Of a stretch of 5,509 nt of DNA, positions 1-5,509 are shown in pieces. The position numbers were made by a program, and so were the translations under genes. The notes beneath the pieces are model-generated. The model did no database searches, was not told where the DNA came from, and worked only from the letters and a program-made list of their open reading frames with translations. The number at the start of each line of letters is the position of its first letter. Position 1 is the stretch's first letter. Origin of the DNA: Maribacter sp. (GTDB lineage: Bacteria > Bacteroidota > Bacteroidia > Flavobacteriales > Flavobacteriaceae); the NCBI GenBank assembly GCA_013001935.1, contig JABDKZ010000381.1, forward strand, positions 1-5,509, in the 5' to 3' direction.

Positions 1-710
1 ATATTGACCCCGGATCCCCAACAGGGGTTTCTTCCGAAATTAAGCAATTTGATATACGAACCCTTCTTATTTACACCCCTGGTAAAAGAACCATAGGTTA
101 TGGTGTTGAAAGAAGAACCATAAACGATACCTATAGTACGTTGTTACTAAATTATACCAAAGGTATAGAAGGTATTTTTGACAGTGGATTTGATTACACA
201 AAACTACAGTTTTCATATGGCCAACCATGGCAAATAGGCGGTTTTGGAAGGTTATATAGTACGGTTGAAGTAGGTAAGACCTTTGGGGCAGTGCCATTGG
301 GGCTTTTGAACATTGTTCCTGGCAACCAAACATTGTTCACAATTTATAATACGTTCCACAATTTAAACTTTTACGAGTTTGTTACAGATACATATACTTC
401 TGTTCATTTGGAACATAATTTCAATGGGCGGTTATTTTCCAGAATACCCCTTATACGGAAATGGAACTTGAGGGAATTTATTGGAGTACGAGGAGTTTGG
501 GGCGAATTGTCTGACGAAAACATTATTCTGAGTAGTCCTACAAATATTCCCTTGCAGGCTCCCACTGATAAAATTTATTGGGAGTACTCTATTGGCGTGG
601 GCAATATTTTCAAATTTTTTAGGATAGACTTTAATTTTAGGGGTAATTATCTTGAAAATCCCGATGCTCGATCTTTTGGTATCACGGGTGAATTCGGATT
701 CCATTTTTAG
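1..710 (+). CDS. DUF5686-family outer-membrane protein, C-terminal 235 residues (partial)
   Basis: This is the 3' end of a gene that begins before the window; the reading frame is open from base 3 and stops with TAG at 708-710. The visible part is rich in alternating aromatic/polar stretches typical of beta strands and ends in Gly-Phe-His-Phe, a terminal aromatic residue as in outer-membrane beta-barrels. The segment around visible residues 123-166 (FYEFVTD, then HLEHNFNG, then RIPLIRK, then GVRGVWG) matches what I recall of the C-terminal barrel of Bacteroidetes proteins annotated DUF5686 with an N-terminal carboxypeptidase-regulatory-like domain. The N-terminal domain and signal peptide would lie upstream and cannot be seen. 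The precise function of the family is not established. A TTG at 141 could be read as a start, but the conserved coding frame clearly continues upstream of it. The gene is followed after 72 bases by ppa on the same strand, with no convincing terminator between. Confidence 0.85.
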   Translation, partial: IDPGSPTGVSSEIKQFDIRTLLIYTPGKRTIGYGVERRTINDTYSTLLLNYTKGIEGIFDSGFDYTKLQFSYGQPWQIGGFGRLYSTVEVGKTFGAVPLGLLNIVPGNQTLFTIYNTFHNLNFYEFVTDTYTSVHLEHNFNGRLFSRIPLIRKWNLREFIGVRGVWGELSDENIILSSPTNIPLQAPTDKIYWEYSIGVGNIFKFFRIDFNFRGNYLENPDARSFGITGEFGFHF

Positions 711-734
711 CCTCATTTCGTCGGCTCTTACGGC

Positions 735-763
735 TGTGAATCCATTCTTTTCAAGTATCTTCG
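735..763 (+). promoter_or_regulatory. Weak candidate Bacteroidetes-type promoter for ppa
   Basis: TATCTTCG at 756-763 matches the Bacteroidetes -7 element TAnnTTTG with one mismatch. TGTG at 735-738 could serve as a one-mismatch -33 element at 17-base spacing. The -7 box ends 19 bases before the ppa ATG. Both boxes are imperfect, so read-through from the upstream gene is an equally good explanation of ppa expression. Confidence 0.2.
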
Positions 764-782
764 TGCTTTAATAATCAGTACT

Positions 783-1310
783 ATGAGCGCAATTGAAAGC
801 ATAACCTTTGATGTATTGGTAGAAATACCAAAAGGAAGTCGTAACAAATATGAATACGATTTCACTTTAAATAAAATCAGGTTTGACCGTACCTTATTTT
901 CCTCAATGATGTACCCAGGTGATTACGGGTTTATTCCTGAAACCTTGGCATTGGATAAAGATCCGTTAGATGTTTTGGTTTTATGTACTGAGCCTACATT
1001 TCCTATGGTGGTTGTTGAGGTTAAACCAATTGGCGTTTTTCATATGACAGATGAAAAAGGGCCAGATGAAAAAATTATTTGTGTGCCTATTTCTGACCCT
1101 ATTTGGAGTGAGCGAAATGATATCAGTGATATAAATCCCCATAGATTAAAAGAAATTGAGCATTTCTTTCAAGTGTATAAAGACTTGGAAAAGAAAAAAG
1201 TTGATGTCGGCGGCTGGGGAGATGCCAAAGAGGCCAAGGAAATTTATCATAAATGTGTTGAACGCTATGAGAATAGCGAGCATAAGAAGAAAAGGACTTT
1301 TACAATATAA
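783..1310 (+). CDS. ppa: Soluble inorganic pyrophosphatase (family I)
   Basis: This cytosolic enzyme hydrolyses pyrophosphate to two phosphates, pulling nucleic-acid, protein and activated-precursor synthesis forward. At 175 residues it is the normal length for bacterial family I enzymes. By position it aligns with the E. coli enzyme, and all the active-site residues I know are present: E14, K22, E24, R36, Y48, the metal-binding triad D58/D60/D63, D90, D95, K97, and Y132-K133. The signature segment reads DKDPLDV, so residue 59 is Lys where E. coli has Gly; the acidic ligands are kept. Residues 165-175 form a basic C-terminal tail. The ATG at 783 gives the expected N-terminus; there is no Shine-Dalgarno sequence, as is usual in Bacteroidetes. 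A strong terminator follows. The next gene, hppA, encodes the membrane enzyme acting on the same substrate. Confidence 0.97.
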   Translation: MSAIESITFDVLVEIPKGSRNKYEYDFTLNKIRFDRTLFSSMMYPGDYGFIPETLALDKDPLDVLVLCTEPTFPMVVVEVKPIGVFHMTDEKGPDEKIICVPISDPIWSERNDISDINPHRLKEIEHFFQVYKDLEKKKVDVGGWGDAKEAKEIYHKCVERYENSEHKKKRTFTI

Positions 1311-1332
1311 ACATGATTGATAGTCAAAAAAA

Positions 1333-1366
1333 AGCAGGCATTTATTATTAAATGTCTGCTTTTTTT
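1333..1366 (+). terminator. Rho-independent terminator after ppa
   Basis: An 11-bp stem (1333-1343 with 1350-1360, one G-U pair in the middle) closes a 6-base loop and is followed directly by a run of seven T (1360-1366). A run of A at 1326-1333 lies on the 5' side, so the stem can be extended by A-T pairs. It begins 22 bases after the ppa stop and separates ppa from hppA. No minus-strand gene nearby would need it. Confidence 0.88.
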
Positions 1367-1423
1367 ATCTATTTGATTTCACTAATTTAGCAGCCGTTAA
1401 AAAAACCTTAAATAACTAACATA

Positions 1424-3835
1424 ATGGATTTAATCGTAAAATTCTTACCTGCCTTCGGATTATTGGCTTTGATTTATGTATTCATCAAAAGTGGATGGGT
1501 GTCAAAACAGGAAGTAGGTGATGATAAAATGGCAAGAATCGCCAAGAACATCGCAGATGGTGCGATGTCTTTTCTTAAAGCAGAGTACAAAATACTATCT
1601 GTTTTTGTAGTTGCTGTAGCAATTCTTCTTTATTTCAAAGGATCAGCTGAAAAAGGTTCTGACGGAATGGTAGCAGTTTCTTTTATAGTTGGTGCCATAT
1701 GTTCTGCTTTAGCAGGTTTTATAGGAATGAAAGTGGCAACCAAAGCAAATGTAAGAACCACAAATGCGGCAAGAAACTCTTTGGGTAAAGCCTTGGAAGT
1801 TGCCTTTGCCGGTGGTGCTGTAATGGGCCTAGGAGTAGTTGGTCTAGGAGTTTTGGGACTTAGTGGTCTATTTATGGTTTATCAAAACATTTGGCCAGGT
1901 GCAGAGAATTTGGCATTGGTGTTGAACGTTCTTTCTGGATTTTCATTGGGAGCTTCTTCAATTGCTCTTTTTGCAAGAGTTGGTGGCGGTATCTATACCA
2001 AAGCTGCTGATGTTGGTGCTGACCTAGTTGGGAAGGTTGAAGCTGGTATCCCAGAAGATCACCCACTGAACCCCGCAACTATTGCCGATAACGTTGGTGA
2101 TAACGTTGGTGATGTGGCTGGTATGGGAGCTGATTTATTTGAATCCTATGTAGGTTCAATAATTGGTACTATGGTACTAGGTGCATTTATTATCACTCCA
2201 GATTTTGCAGGTTTAGGTGCTGTGTACCTTCCTTTGGTACTGGCTGCCGTAGGAATTATAATGTCTATTATTGGTACATTTTTTGTAAAAGTTAAGGATG
2301 GCGGAAACCCGCAAACGGCATTGAATATCGGTGAATTTGGATCTGCAGGTCTTATGGTTGTAGCTTCTTATTTTATTATTACTACCATGATTCCAGAATC
2401 CATTGATGGTTTACCTCAAGGTGCTATGGGAATATTTTTTGCAACATTGGCCGGTCTTGTTGCTGGTTTGGGTGTTGGAAAGATTACGGAATATTATACG
2501 GGAACAGGCAAAAAACCTGTAAACTCGATTATGAAACAATCTGAGACAGGTGCCGCAACAAACATCATCGCCGGATTGGGGGTAGGTATGATGTCTACTA
2601 TGATTCCTATTCTTTTAATTGCTGCGGCAATATTGGTTTCTCACCATTTTGCAGGCTTATACGGGTTTGCGATTGCTGCGGTTGGTATGCTGGCAAATAC
2701 AGGAATACAATTGGCTGTTGATGCTTATGGTCCAATTTCCGATAATGCCGGTGGTATTGCTGAGATGGCCGAATTGCCAAGTGAAGTTCGTGAGCGTACA
2801 GATAAATTGGATGCTGTGGGTAACACCACCGCTGCTATTGGAAAAGGTTTTGCGATTGCCTCTGCTGCATTGACTGCCTTAGCTTTGTTTGCTGCCTTTA
2901 TGAAAGTTGCAAACGTAACTTCTATTGATGTTTCCAAACCAGATATCATGGCAGGACTTTTAGTAGGAGGAATGCTTCCTTTTGTATTTTCTGCTTTGTC
3001 TATGAATGCAGTAGGTAGGGCTGCGATGGCCATGATCGAGGAAGTTCGTCGTCAGTTCAGGGATATTCCACAATTGAAAGCAGCTTTAGAAGTAATGAAA
3101 GCGGTTGATAGTGATATGTCAAAGGCAACCCCAGAGCAACGTGCGATTTTTGATGAAGCAGATGGATTGGCTGAGTATGATAAATGTGTTGACATTTCTA
3201 CCAAGGCTTCCATTAAAGAAATGGTACTGCCAGGTCTTCTGGCAATAGCCGTACCAGTTGCTGTTGGGTTTATTGGTGGTGCGGAAATGCTAGGAGGTCT
3301 ATTGGCCGGTGTTACTACAGCTGGTGTCTTAATGGCGATCTTCCAATCAAACGCAGGTGGTGCTTGGGATAACGCTAAGAAGATGATAGAATCTGATGGC
3401 AGAAAAGGTACTGATGCACACAAAGCAGCCGTTGTAGGTGATACCGTTGGTGATCCTTTCAAAGATACTTCAGGACCTTCTTTGAACATTCTTTTGAAAT
3501 TAATGTCAGTTGTTGCCTTGGTTATTGCACCAAGTATCGCAATTTCCGCGGATGCTGTATCTTCTTATAATGAACAAAAAGCAGCTACTGAAATGGTAGC
3601 CCAGGCCATTGAGAAAGAAGTACGAGTTGAAATGAAAAAGAACGATGATGGTACGGTGAATGCTACAGTGACGACAACGACTACTGAAAACGGTGAAGAA
3701 TCTGTTAAAGAGGAAGTTTTTACCGGAACTGAAGAAGAAGTAAAAGCAAAAGTTGAGGCCTACAAGGGTGATGCTTCCGACATTAAAATTAAAGTGAAAA
3801 AGGTTATTGAAGAGGTTGTCGAAGAAGAGAACTAA
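1424..3835 (+). CDS. hppA: K+-dependent membrane-integral ion-translocating pyrophosphatase
   Basis: This inner-membrane pump couples cytoplasmic PPi hydrolysis to export of Na+ and/or H+. About 16 hydrophobic segments are visible, the first at residues 4-24 and the last near 687-710, as expected for the family. The substrate site is present: D196 and D200 followed by K204/E206, E211-D212, then D222/D226/D230; D433 and D440-N441; and the third motif N643, D649, K652, D673, D677, K680, D681. GNTTAAIG at 467-473 and beyond has Ala470 and Gly473, the pair associated with K+-dependent enzymes (Lys/Thr in K+-independent ones). Gate residues are D237 and E240 in helix 6 and N688 and K692 in helix 16. 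The length of 803 exceeds the usual 670-770 because of a roughly 25-residue insertion in the cytoplasmic loop at 550-587 and a charged tail at 714-803. The start at 1424 places the first transmembrane helix at the very N-terminus. Pump type is certain; transported ion is not. Confidence 0.97.
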   Translation: MDLIVKFLPAFGLLALIYVFIKSGWVSKQEVGDDKMARIAKNIADGAMSFLKAEYKILSVFVVAVAILLYFKGSAEKGSDGMVAVSFIVGAICSALAGFIGMKVATKANVRTTNAARNSLGKALEVAFAGGAVMGLGVVGLGVLGLSGLFMVYQNIWPGAENLALVLNVLSGFSLGASSIALFARVGGGIYTKAADVGADLVGKVEAGIPEDHPLNPATIADNVGDNVGDVAGMGADLFESYVGSIIGTMVLGAFIITPDFAGLGAVYLPLVLAAVGIIMSIIGTFFVKVKDGGNPQTALNIGEFGSAGLMVVASYFIITTMIPESIDGLPQGAMGIFFATLAGLVAGLGVGKITEYYTGTGKKPVNSIMKQSETGAATNIIAGLGVGMMSTMIPILLIAAAILVSHHFAGLYGFAIAAVGMLANTGIQLAVDAYGPISDNAGGIAEMAELPSEVRERTDKLDAVGNTTAAIGKGFAIASAALTALALFAAFMKVANVTSIDVSKPDIMAGLLVGGMLPFVFSALSMNAVGRAAMAMIEEVRRQFRDIPQLKAALEVMKAVDSDMSKATPEQRAIFDEADGLAEYDKCVDISTKASIKEMVLPGLLAIAVPVAVGFIGGAEMLGGLLAGVTTAGVLMAIFQSNAGGAWDNAKKMIESDGRKGTDAHKAAVVGDTVGDPFKDTSGPSLNILLKLMSVVALVIAPSIAISADAVSSYNEQKAATEMVAQAIEKEVRVEMKKNDDGTVNATVTTTTTENGEESVKEEVFTGTEEEVKAKVEAYKGDASDIKIKVKKVIEEVVEEEN

Positions 3836-3860
3836 TACAATACCACACAAAGCATAGAAA

Positions 3861-3891
3861 CCCTGACGGTACCGTCAGGGTTTTTTATTTT
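3861..3891 (+). terminator. Strong rho-independent terminator after hppA, perfect 20-bp palindrome
   Basis: Bases 3861-3880 form a perfect palindrome (left half ccctgacggt), giving an 8-bp stem with a four-base loop, followed by TTTTTTATTTT at 3881-3891. It lies 25 bases after the hppA stop. On the minus strand the same hairpin follows the pepE stop but only three T come after it, so termination there should be weaker. The pepE stop codon (3885-3887) lies inside the T-run. Confidence 0.93.
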
Positions 3892-4595
3892 AGGAAATTT
3901 AATTTTGATTCAACAGGTAATTCATAGGGGCTCTTATCTTTTTCGAAAATACGGGCACTTAAATCGTTGCCTTTTAAAGTTGTTTCTTCATTGCGAACTT
4001 GTACCCAACTACCTTCCCGTAAACCAACCACCGGAGTAGTGTTAAAGACATGGAATTCCTTTATGCGGGTTTCCCTTGTTTCCCCTTTATGGGTCGATGT
4101 TGGATCAGGATCTAAATAATGTGGGTTTATATTAAAAGGGATTATCCCCAGGGTCTCAAAACTTGGAGGATATACTATAGGCATATCATTCGTAGTCTTT
4201 ATATTTAACCCAGCAATATTACTTCCCGCACTTGTTCCTAAATAGGGTGTGCCCTGTATGATATTCTCTTTCAATACAGGTAGCAGCTTTTTTTGGTATA
4301 GGGTATTTACTAGAACGAAAGAATTTCCACCACCGGTAAAAATACCCTTTGCATTAATGATTGCCTCGATCGGGTCTTCGAAAGTATGAATGCCTACAAC
4401 TTTTTTATCAATATGCCCAAAGCCATTTTGTGCTATTTGGGTATAGGCATCATAGGTTATTCCTCCCGGTCTGGCATACGGAATAAATAATACCTCATCT
4501 GTGTCATGGAATAATGTATGAAGTTCATCAAAGAGATAATCTAAATAACTTCCTCCAAATAAAGTAGATGTGCTTGCGAGTATACAATTCGTCAT
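3885..4595 (-). CDS. pepE: Dipeptidase E-like Ser peptidase (family S51)
   Basis: A cytoplasmic peptidase of family S51. The E. coli relative PepE cleaves dipeptides with an N-terminal aspartate, and the close match suggests the same reaction here. At 236 residues it is close to the 229 of E. coli PepE. The nucleophile Ser122 sits in GTSAGSN; the other expected catalytic residues are D137 in TTNDMPIV and H159 in NINPHYLDP. TGGGNSF at 87-93 and HKGETRETRIKE at 169-180 are further family hallmarks. There is no signal peptide or transmembrane segment. The ATG at 4595 gives the family's usual short first beta strand and lies 12 bases after the stop of the upstream kinase, so the two are probably co-transcribed. 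The S51 family also includes cyanophycinases, but length and the H159 context favour PepE. The gene is convergent with hppA. Confidence 0.94.
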   Translation of the reverse strand: MTNCILASTSTLFGGSYLDYLFDELHTLFHDTDEVLFIPYARPGGITYDAYTQIAQNGFGHIDKKVVGIHTFEDPIEAIINAKGIFTGGGNSFVLVNTLYQKKLLPVLKENIIQGTPYLGTSAGSNIAGLNIKTTNDMPIVYPPSFETLGIIPFNINPHYLDPDPTSTHKGETRETRIKEFHVFNTTPVVGLREGSWVQVRNEETTLKGNDLSARIFEKDKSPYELPVESKLNFLK

Positions 4596-4607
4596 TGAAA
4601 ATAAATG

Positions 4608-5222
4608 CTAGAACAATCCGTGAATTTCTGCATCGATCCTATTCAAGATCTCACCCAGATCTTCTGGATTATCTACAAAATCAAGATTGTCAACATCGAT
4701 TACCAAAAGATTCCCTTTTTCATAGCCATGGATCCACGCTTCATAGCGTTCATTCAGTCTGCTTAGATAATCAATTGATATAGAGTTTTCGTAATCCCGC
4801 CCCCGCTTGTGAATCTGACTTACTAAATTAGGTATTGAGCTCCTAAGGTAAATCAGCAGATCAGGTGGTTGTACCAAACTTTCCATCAATTCAAAAAGGC
4901 TCGAATAATTAGTGAAATCCCTATTGGTCATCAAGCCCATAGCATGAAGATTGGGGGCAAAAATATAGGCATCTTCATAGATGGTCCTGTCTTGGATAAT
5001 GTTTTTACCACTTTCCCTGAATTTAAGGACTTGGCGATATCTGTGATTAAGGAAATAAATCTGAAGATTAAAACTCCATCGCTCCATCTGATTGTAAAAA
5101 TCATCCAAATACGGATTGTCAACTACATCCTCAAAATGTGCTTCCCATTTATAATGTTTTGAAAGTAATTTTGTAAGTGTGGTCTTTCCGGCGCCAATGT
5201 TTCCTGCAACGGCAATATGCAT
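4608..5222 (-). CDS. Deoxynucleoside kinase (dCK/dGK/dAK family)
   Basis: This enzyme phosphorylates a deoxyribonucleoside at its 5' position with ATP for nucleotide salvage. It has 204 residues, typical of bacterial members. The P-loop GNIGAGKTT is at residues 7-15. E31 (in FEDVVDNPYL) is in the place of the catalytic Glu of the family. Q54 in the segment FNLQIYFL probably contacts the base, DRTIYED at 78-84 is the DRS-type motif, and KRGRDYE at 139-145 is the Arg-rich lid. The DR rather than ER form and the sequence around it suggest a purine-preferring bacterial dAK/dGK type. From memory, the non-TK1 kinases characterised in flavobacteria prefer deoxyadenosine, but the substrate cannot be fixed from sequence alone. 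The ATG at 5222 is two residues before the first strand leading into the P-loop, leaving no room for a later start. It is the first gene of a probable operon with pepE. Confidence 0.94.
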   Translation of the reverse strand: MHIAVAGNIGAGKTTLTKLLSKHYKWEAHFEDVVDNPYLDDFYNQMERWSFNLQIYFLNHRYRQVLKFRESGKNIIQDRTIYEDAYIFAPNLHAMGLMTNRDFTNYSSLFELMESLVQPPDLLIYLRSSIPNLVSQIHKRGRDYENSISIDYLSRLNERYEAWIHGYEKGNLLVIDVDNLDFVDNPEDLGEILNRIDAEIHGLF

Positions 5223-5233
5223 GCTTATAATTG

Positions 5234-5259
5234 AATTTGTATAAATTAATTAACAAATT
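5234..5259. repeat. Short inverted repeat over the kinase promoter region
   Basis: AATTTGT at 5234-5240 and ACAAATT at 5253-5259 are exact reverse complements separated by 12 A/T-only bases. The right copy overlaps the proposed -7 element of the kinase promoter and the left copy lies between it and the start codon. It could be an operator or a leader hairpin, but in such A/T-rich DNA chance is a real alternative. Confidence 0.35.
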
Positions 5260-5281
5260 TATTGGGCATACAATATACGAA
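5254..5281 (-). promoter_or_regulatory. Bacteroidetes-type promoter for kinase-pepE operon
   Basis: Read on the minus strand, TAAATTTG at 5261-5254 is an exact match to the Bacteroidetes -7 consensus TAnnTTTG. Sixteen bases upstream, TTCG at 5281-5278 is one mismatch from the -33 TTTG, a spacing slightly shorter than typical. The -7 box ends 31 bases before the kinase ATG. This is the best promoter match in the window. Confidence 0.5.
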
Positions 5282-5297
5282 TGATCTTGTGTTAGAG

Positions 5298-5334
5298 AAA
5301 AAATACTTGATGAAATCTGATTAAATAACAAGTA
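5298..5334 (-). terminator. Weak possible terminator after the response regulator
   Basis: On the minus strand a 6-bp stem (5334-5329 with 5309-5304) encloses a 19-base loop and is followed by six T (5303-5298). It lies 38 bases after the response-regulator stop and before the kinase promoter. The stem is short and A/T-containing and the loop is long, so it may be fortuitous. Confidence 0.25.
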
Positions 5335-5372
5335 AAGAATTATTGTCAGCATTTTGAGATAAAAAATGTGAA

Positions 5373-5509
5373 CTAACATATGAGTTTATACCCATACCCT
5401 CTAACATTCAAAATCTTTACTTCAGGGTCGTTCTTTAGTTTTTTTCGCAGTTTTGTAATAAAGACGTCCATACTTCTTGCATTAAAAAAATCATCGTTAC
5501 CCCATATCT
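5373..5509 (-). CDS. OmpR/PhoB-family response regulator, C-terminal 44 residues (partial)
   Basis: The 3' end of a gene that starts beyond the right edge. It reads from 5507 down to a TAG stop at 5375-5373; bases 5508-5509 are a split codon. The visible residues are the end of an OmpR/PhoB winged-helix DNA-binding domain. IWGNDDFFNARS is followed by the recognition helix MDVFITKLRKKL, an acidic turn (KNDPEV), and the wing hairpin ending in the hallmark RGYGYKL. The receiver domain lies outside the window. The FNARS-MDV form is typical of Bacteroidetes regulators paired with a membrane histidine kinase, which would be expected nearby but is not visible. The gene is on the same strand as the kinase-pepE pair but 150 bases away, so separate transcription is likely. 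Confidence 0.88.
   Translation of the reverse strand, partial: IWGNDDFFNARSMDVFITKLRKKLKNDPEVKILNVRGYGYKLIC

Noticed and set aside
141..143. TTG as the start of the first gene
   Set aside because: The same frame is open to the window edge, and upstream residues look like the same barrel domain, so the gene simply begins outside the window.
67..716. Minus-strand frames within the DUF5686 gene
   Set aside because: They are antisense to a well-supported coding frame and have no family-like motifs.
696..743. Inverted repeat GGATTC / GAATCC with a nested AGCC / GGCT around the end of the DUF5686 gene
   Set aside because: The stem is 6 bp with a long loop, one arm lies in coding sequence, and no real T-run follows. 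It is too weak to call a terminator.
1372..1390. Possible hppA promoter: TTTG at 1372-1375 and TAATTTAG at 1383-1390
   Set aside because: The two boxes are only 7 bases apart, far below the spacing of Bacteroidetes promoters, and the -7-like box has a mismatch. No better pair was found, so the hppA promoter is left uncalled.
2725..3489. Two minus-strand open frames (102 and 145 codons) inside hppA
   Set aside because: They are antisense to strongly conserved membrane-pyrophosphatase sequence and have low-complexity Ala/Pro/Ser composition with no recognisable motif. They are by-products of the hppA codon pattern.
5149..5379. Minus-strand open frame of 76 codons running from the response-regulator stop into the kinase gene
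   Set aside because: It overlaps the kinase P-loop in another frame, its predicted protein resembles nothing, and its first part is translated A/T-rich intergenic DNA.
1..5509. tRNA, rRNA, CRISPR array, insertion sequence, riboswitch
   Set aside because: I looked on both strands and saw no cloverleaf, repeat-spacer pattern, transposase, terminal repeats or known riboswitch core. Gaps between genes are 12 to 150 bases.

Overview
The window looks like chromosomal core sequence from a member of the Bacteroidetes, most likely a marine Flavobacteriaceae. Four things support this. There is a DUF5686-type outer-membrane protein ending in Phe. Genes lack Shine-Dalgarno sequences and start in A/T-rich leaders. 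One promoter candidate carries the Bacteroidetes -7 element TAnnTTTG. The gene set (soluble pyrophosphatase next to membrane pyrophosphatase, a non-TK1 deoxynucleoside kinase, an OmpR-type regulator) is familiar from this group. The base composition and gene order give no sign of mobile DNA.

Left part, plus strand: the 3' end of a DUF5686/carboxypeptidase-regulatory-like outer-membrane protein (1-710), then a complete soluble inorganic pyrophosphatase ppa (783-1310) closed by a strong hairpin terminator. Next comes a complete membrane-integral, K+-dependent ion-pumping pyrophosphatase hppA (1424-3835). It ends at a second strong terminator, a perfect 20-bp palindrome followed by a T-run.

Right part, minus strand: a dipeptidase E-like peptidase pepE (3885-4595) lies convergent to hppA, and its stop codon falls inside the T-run of the hppA terminator. 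Only 12 bases upstream of pepE ends a deoxynucleoside kinase (4608-5222), so the two probably form an operon read from a promoter near 5254-5281. At the right edge is the 3' end of an OmpR/PhoB-family response regulator (5373-5509), also on the minus strand.

The two pyrophosphatases act on the same substrate. The soluble enzyme releases the energy of PPi as heat, while the membrane enzyme conserves it as an ion gradient; the terminator between them suggests separate transcription. The kinase and peptidase are both salvage-type enzymes, although a functional link between them is not evident. No gene-free stretch exceeds 300 bases, and I see no tRNA, rRNA, CRISPR array, insertion sequence or attachment site. 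I did not find a clearly new system. The most unusual item is the membrane pyrophosphatase: it has a charged C-terminal tail of about 90 residues, a lengthened cytoplasmic loop, and an ion-gate residue set that mixes Na+-pump and H+-pump features.
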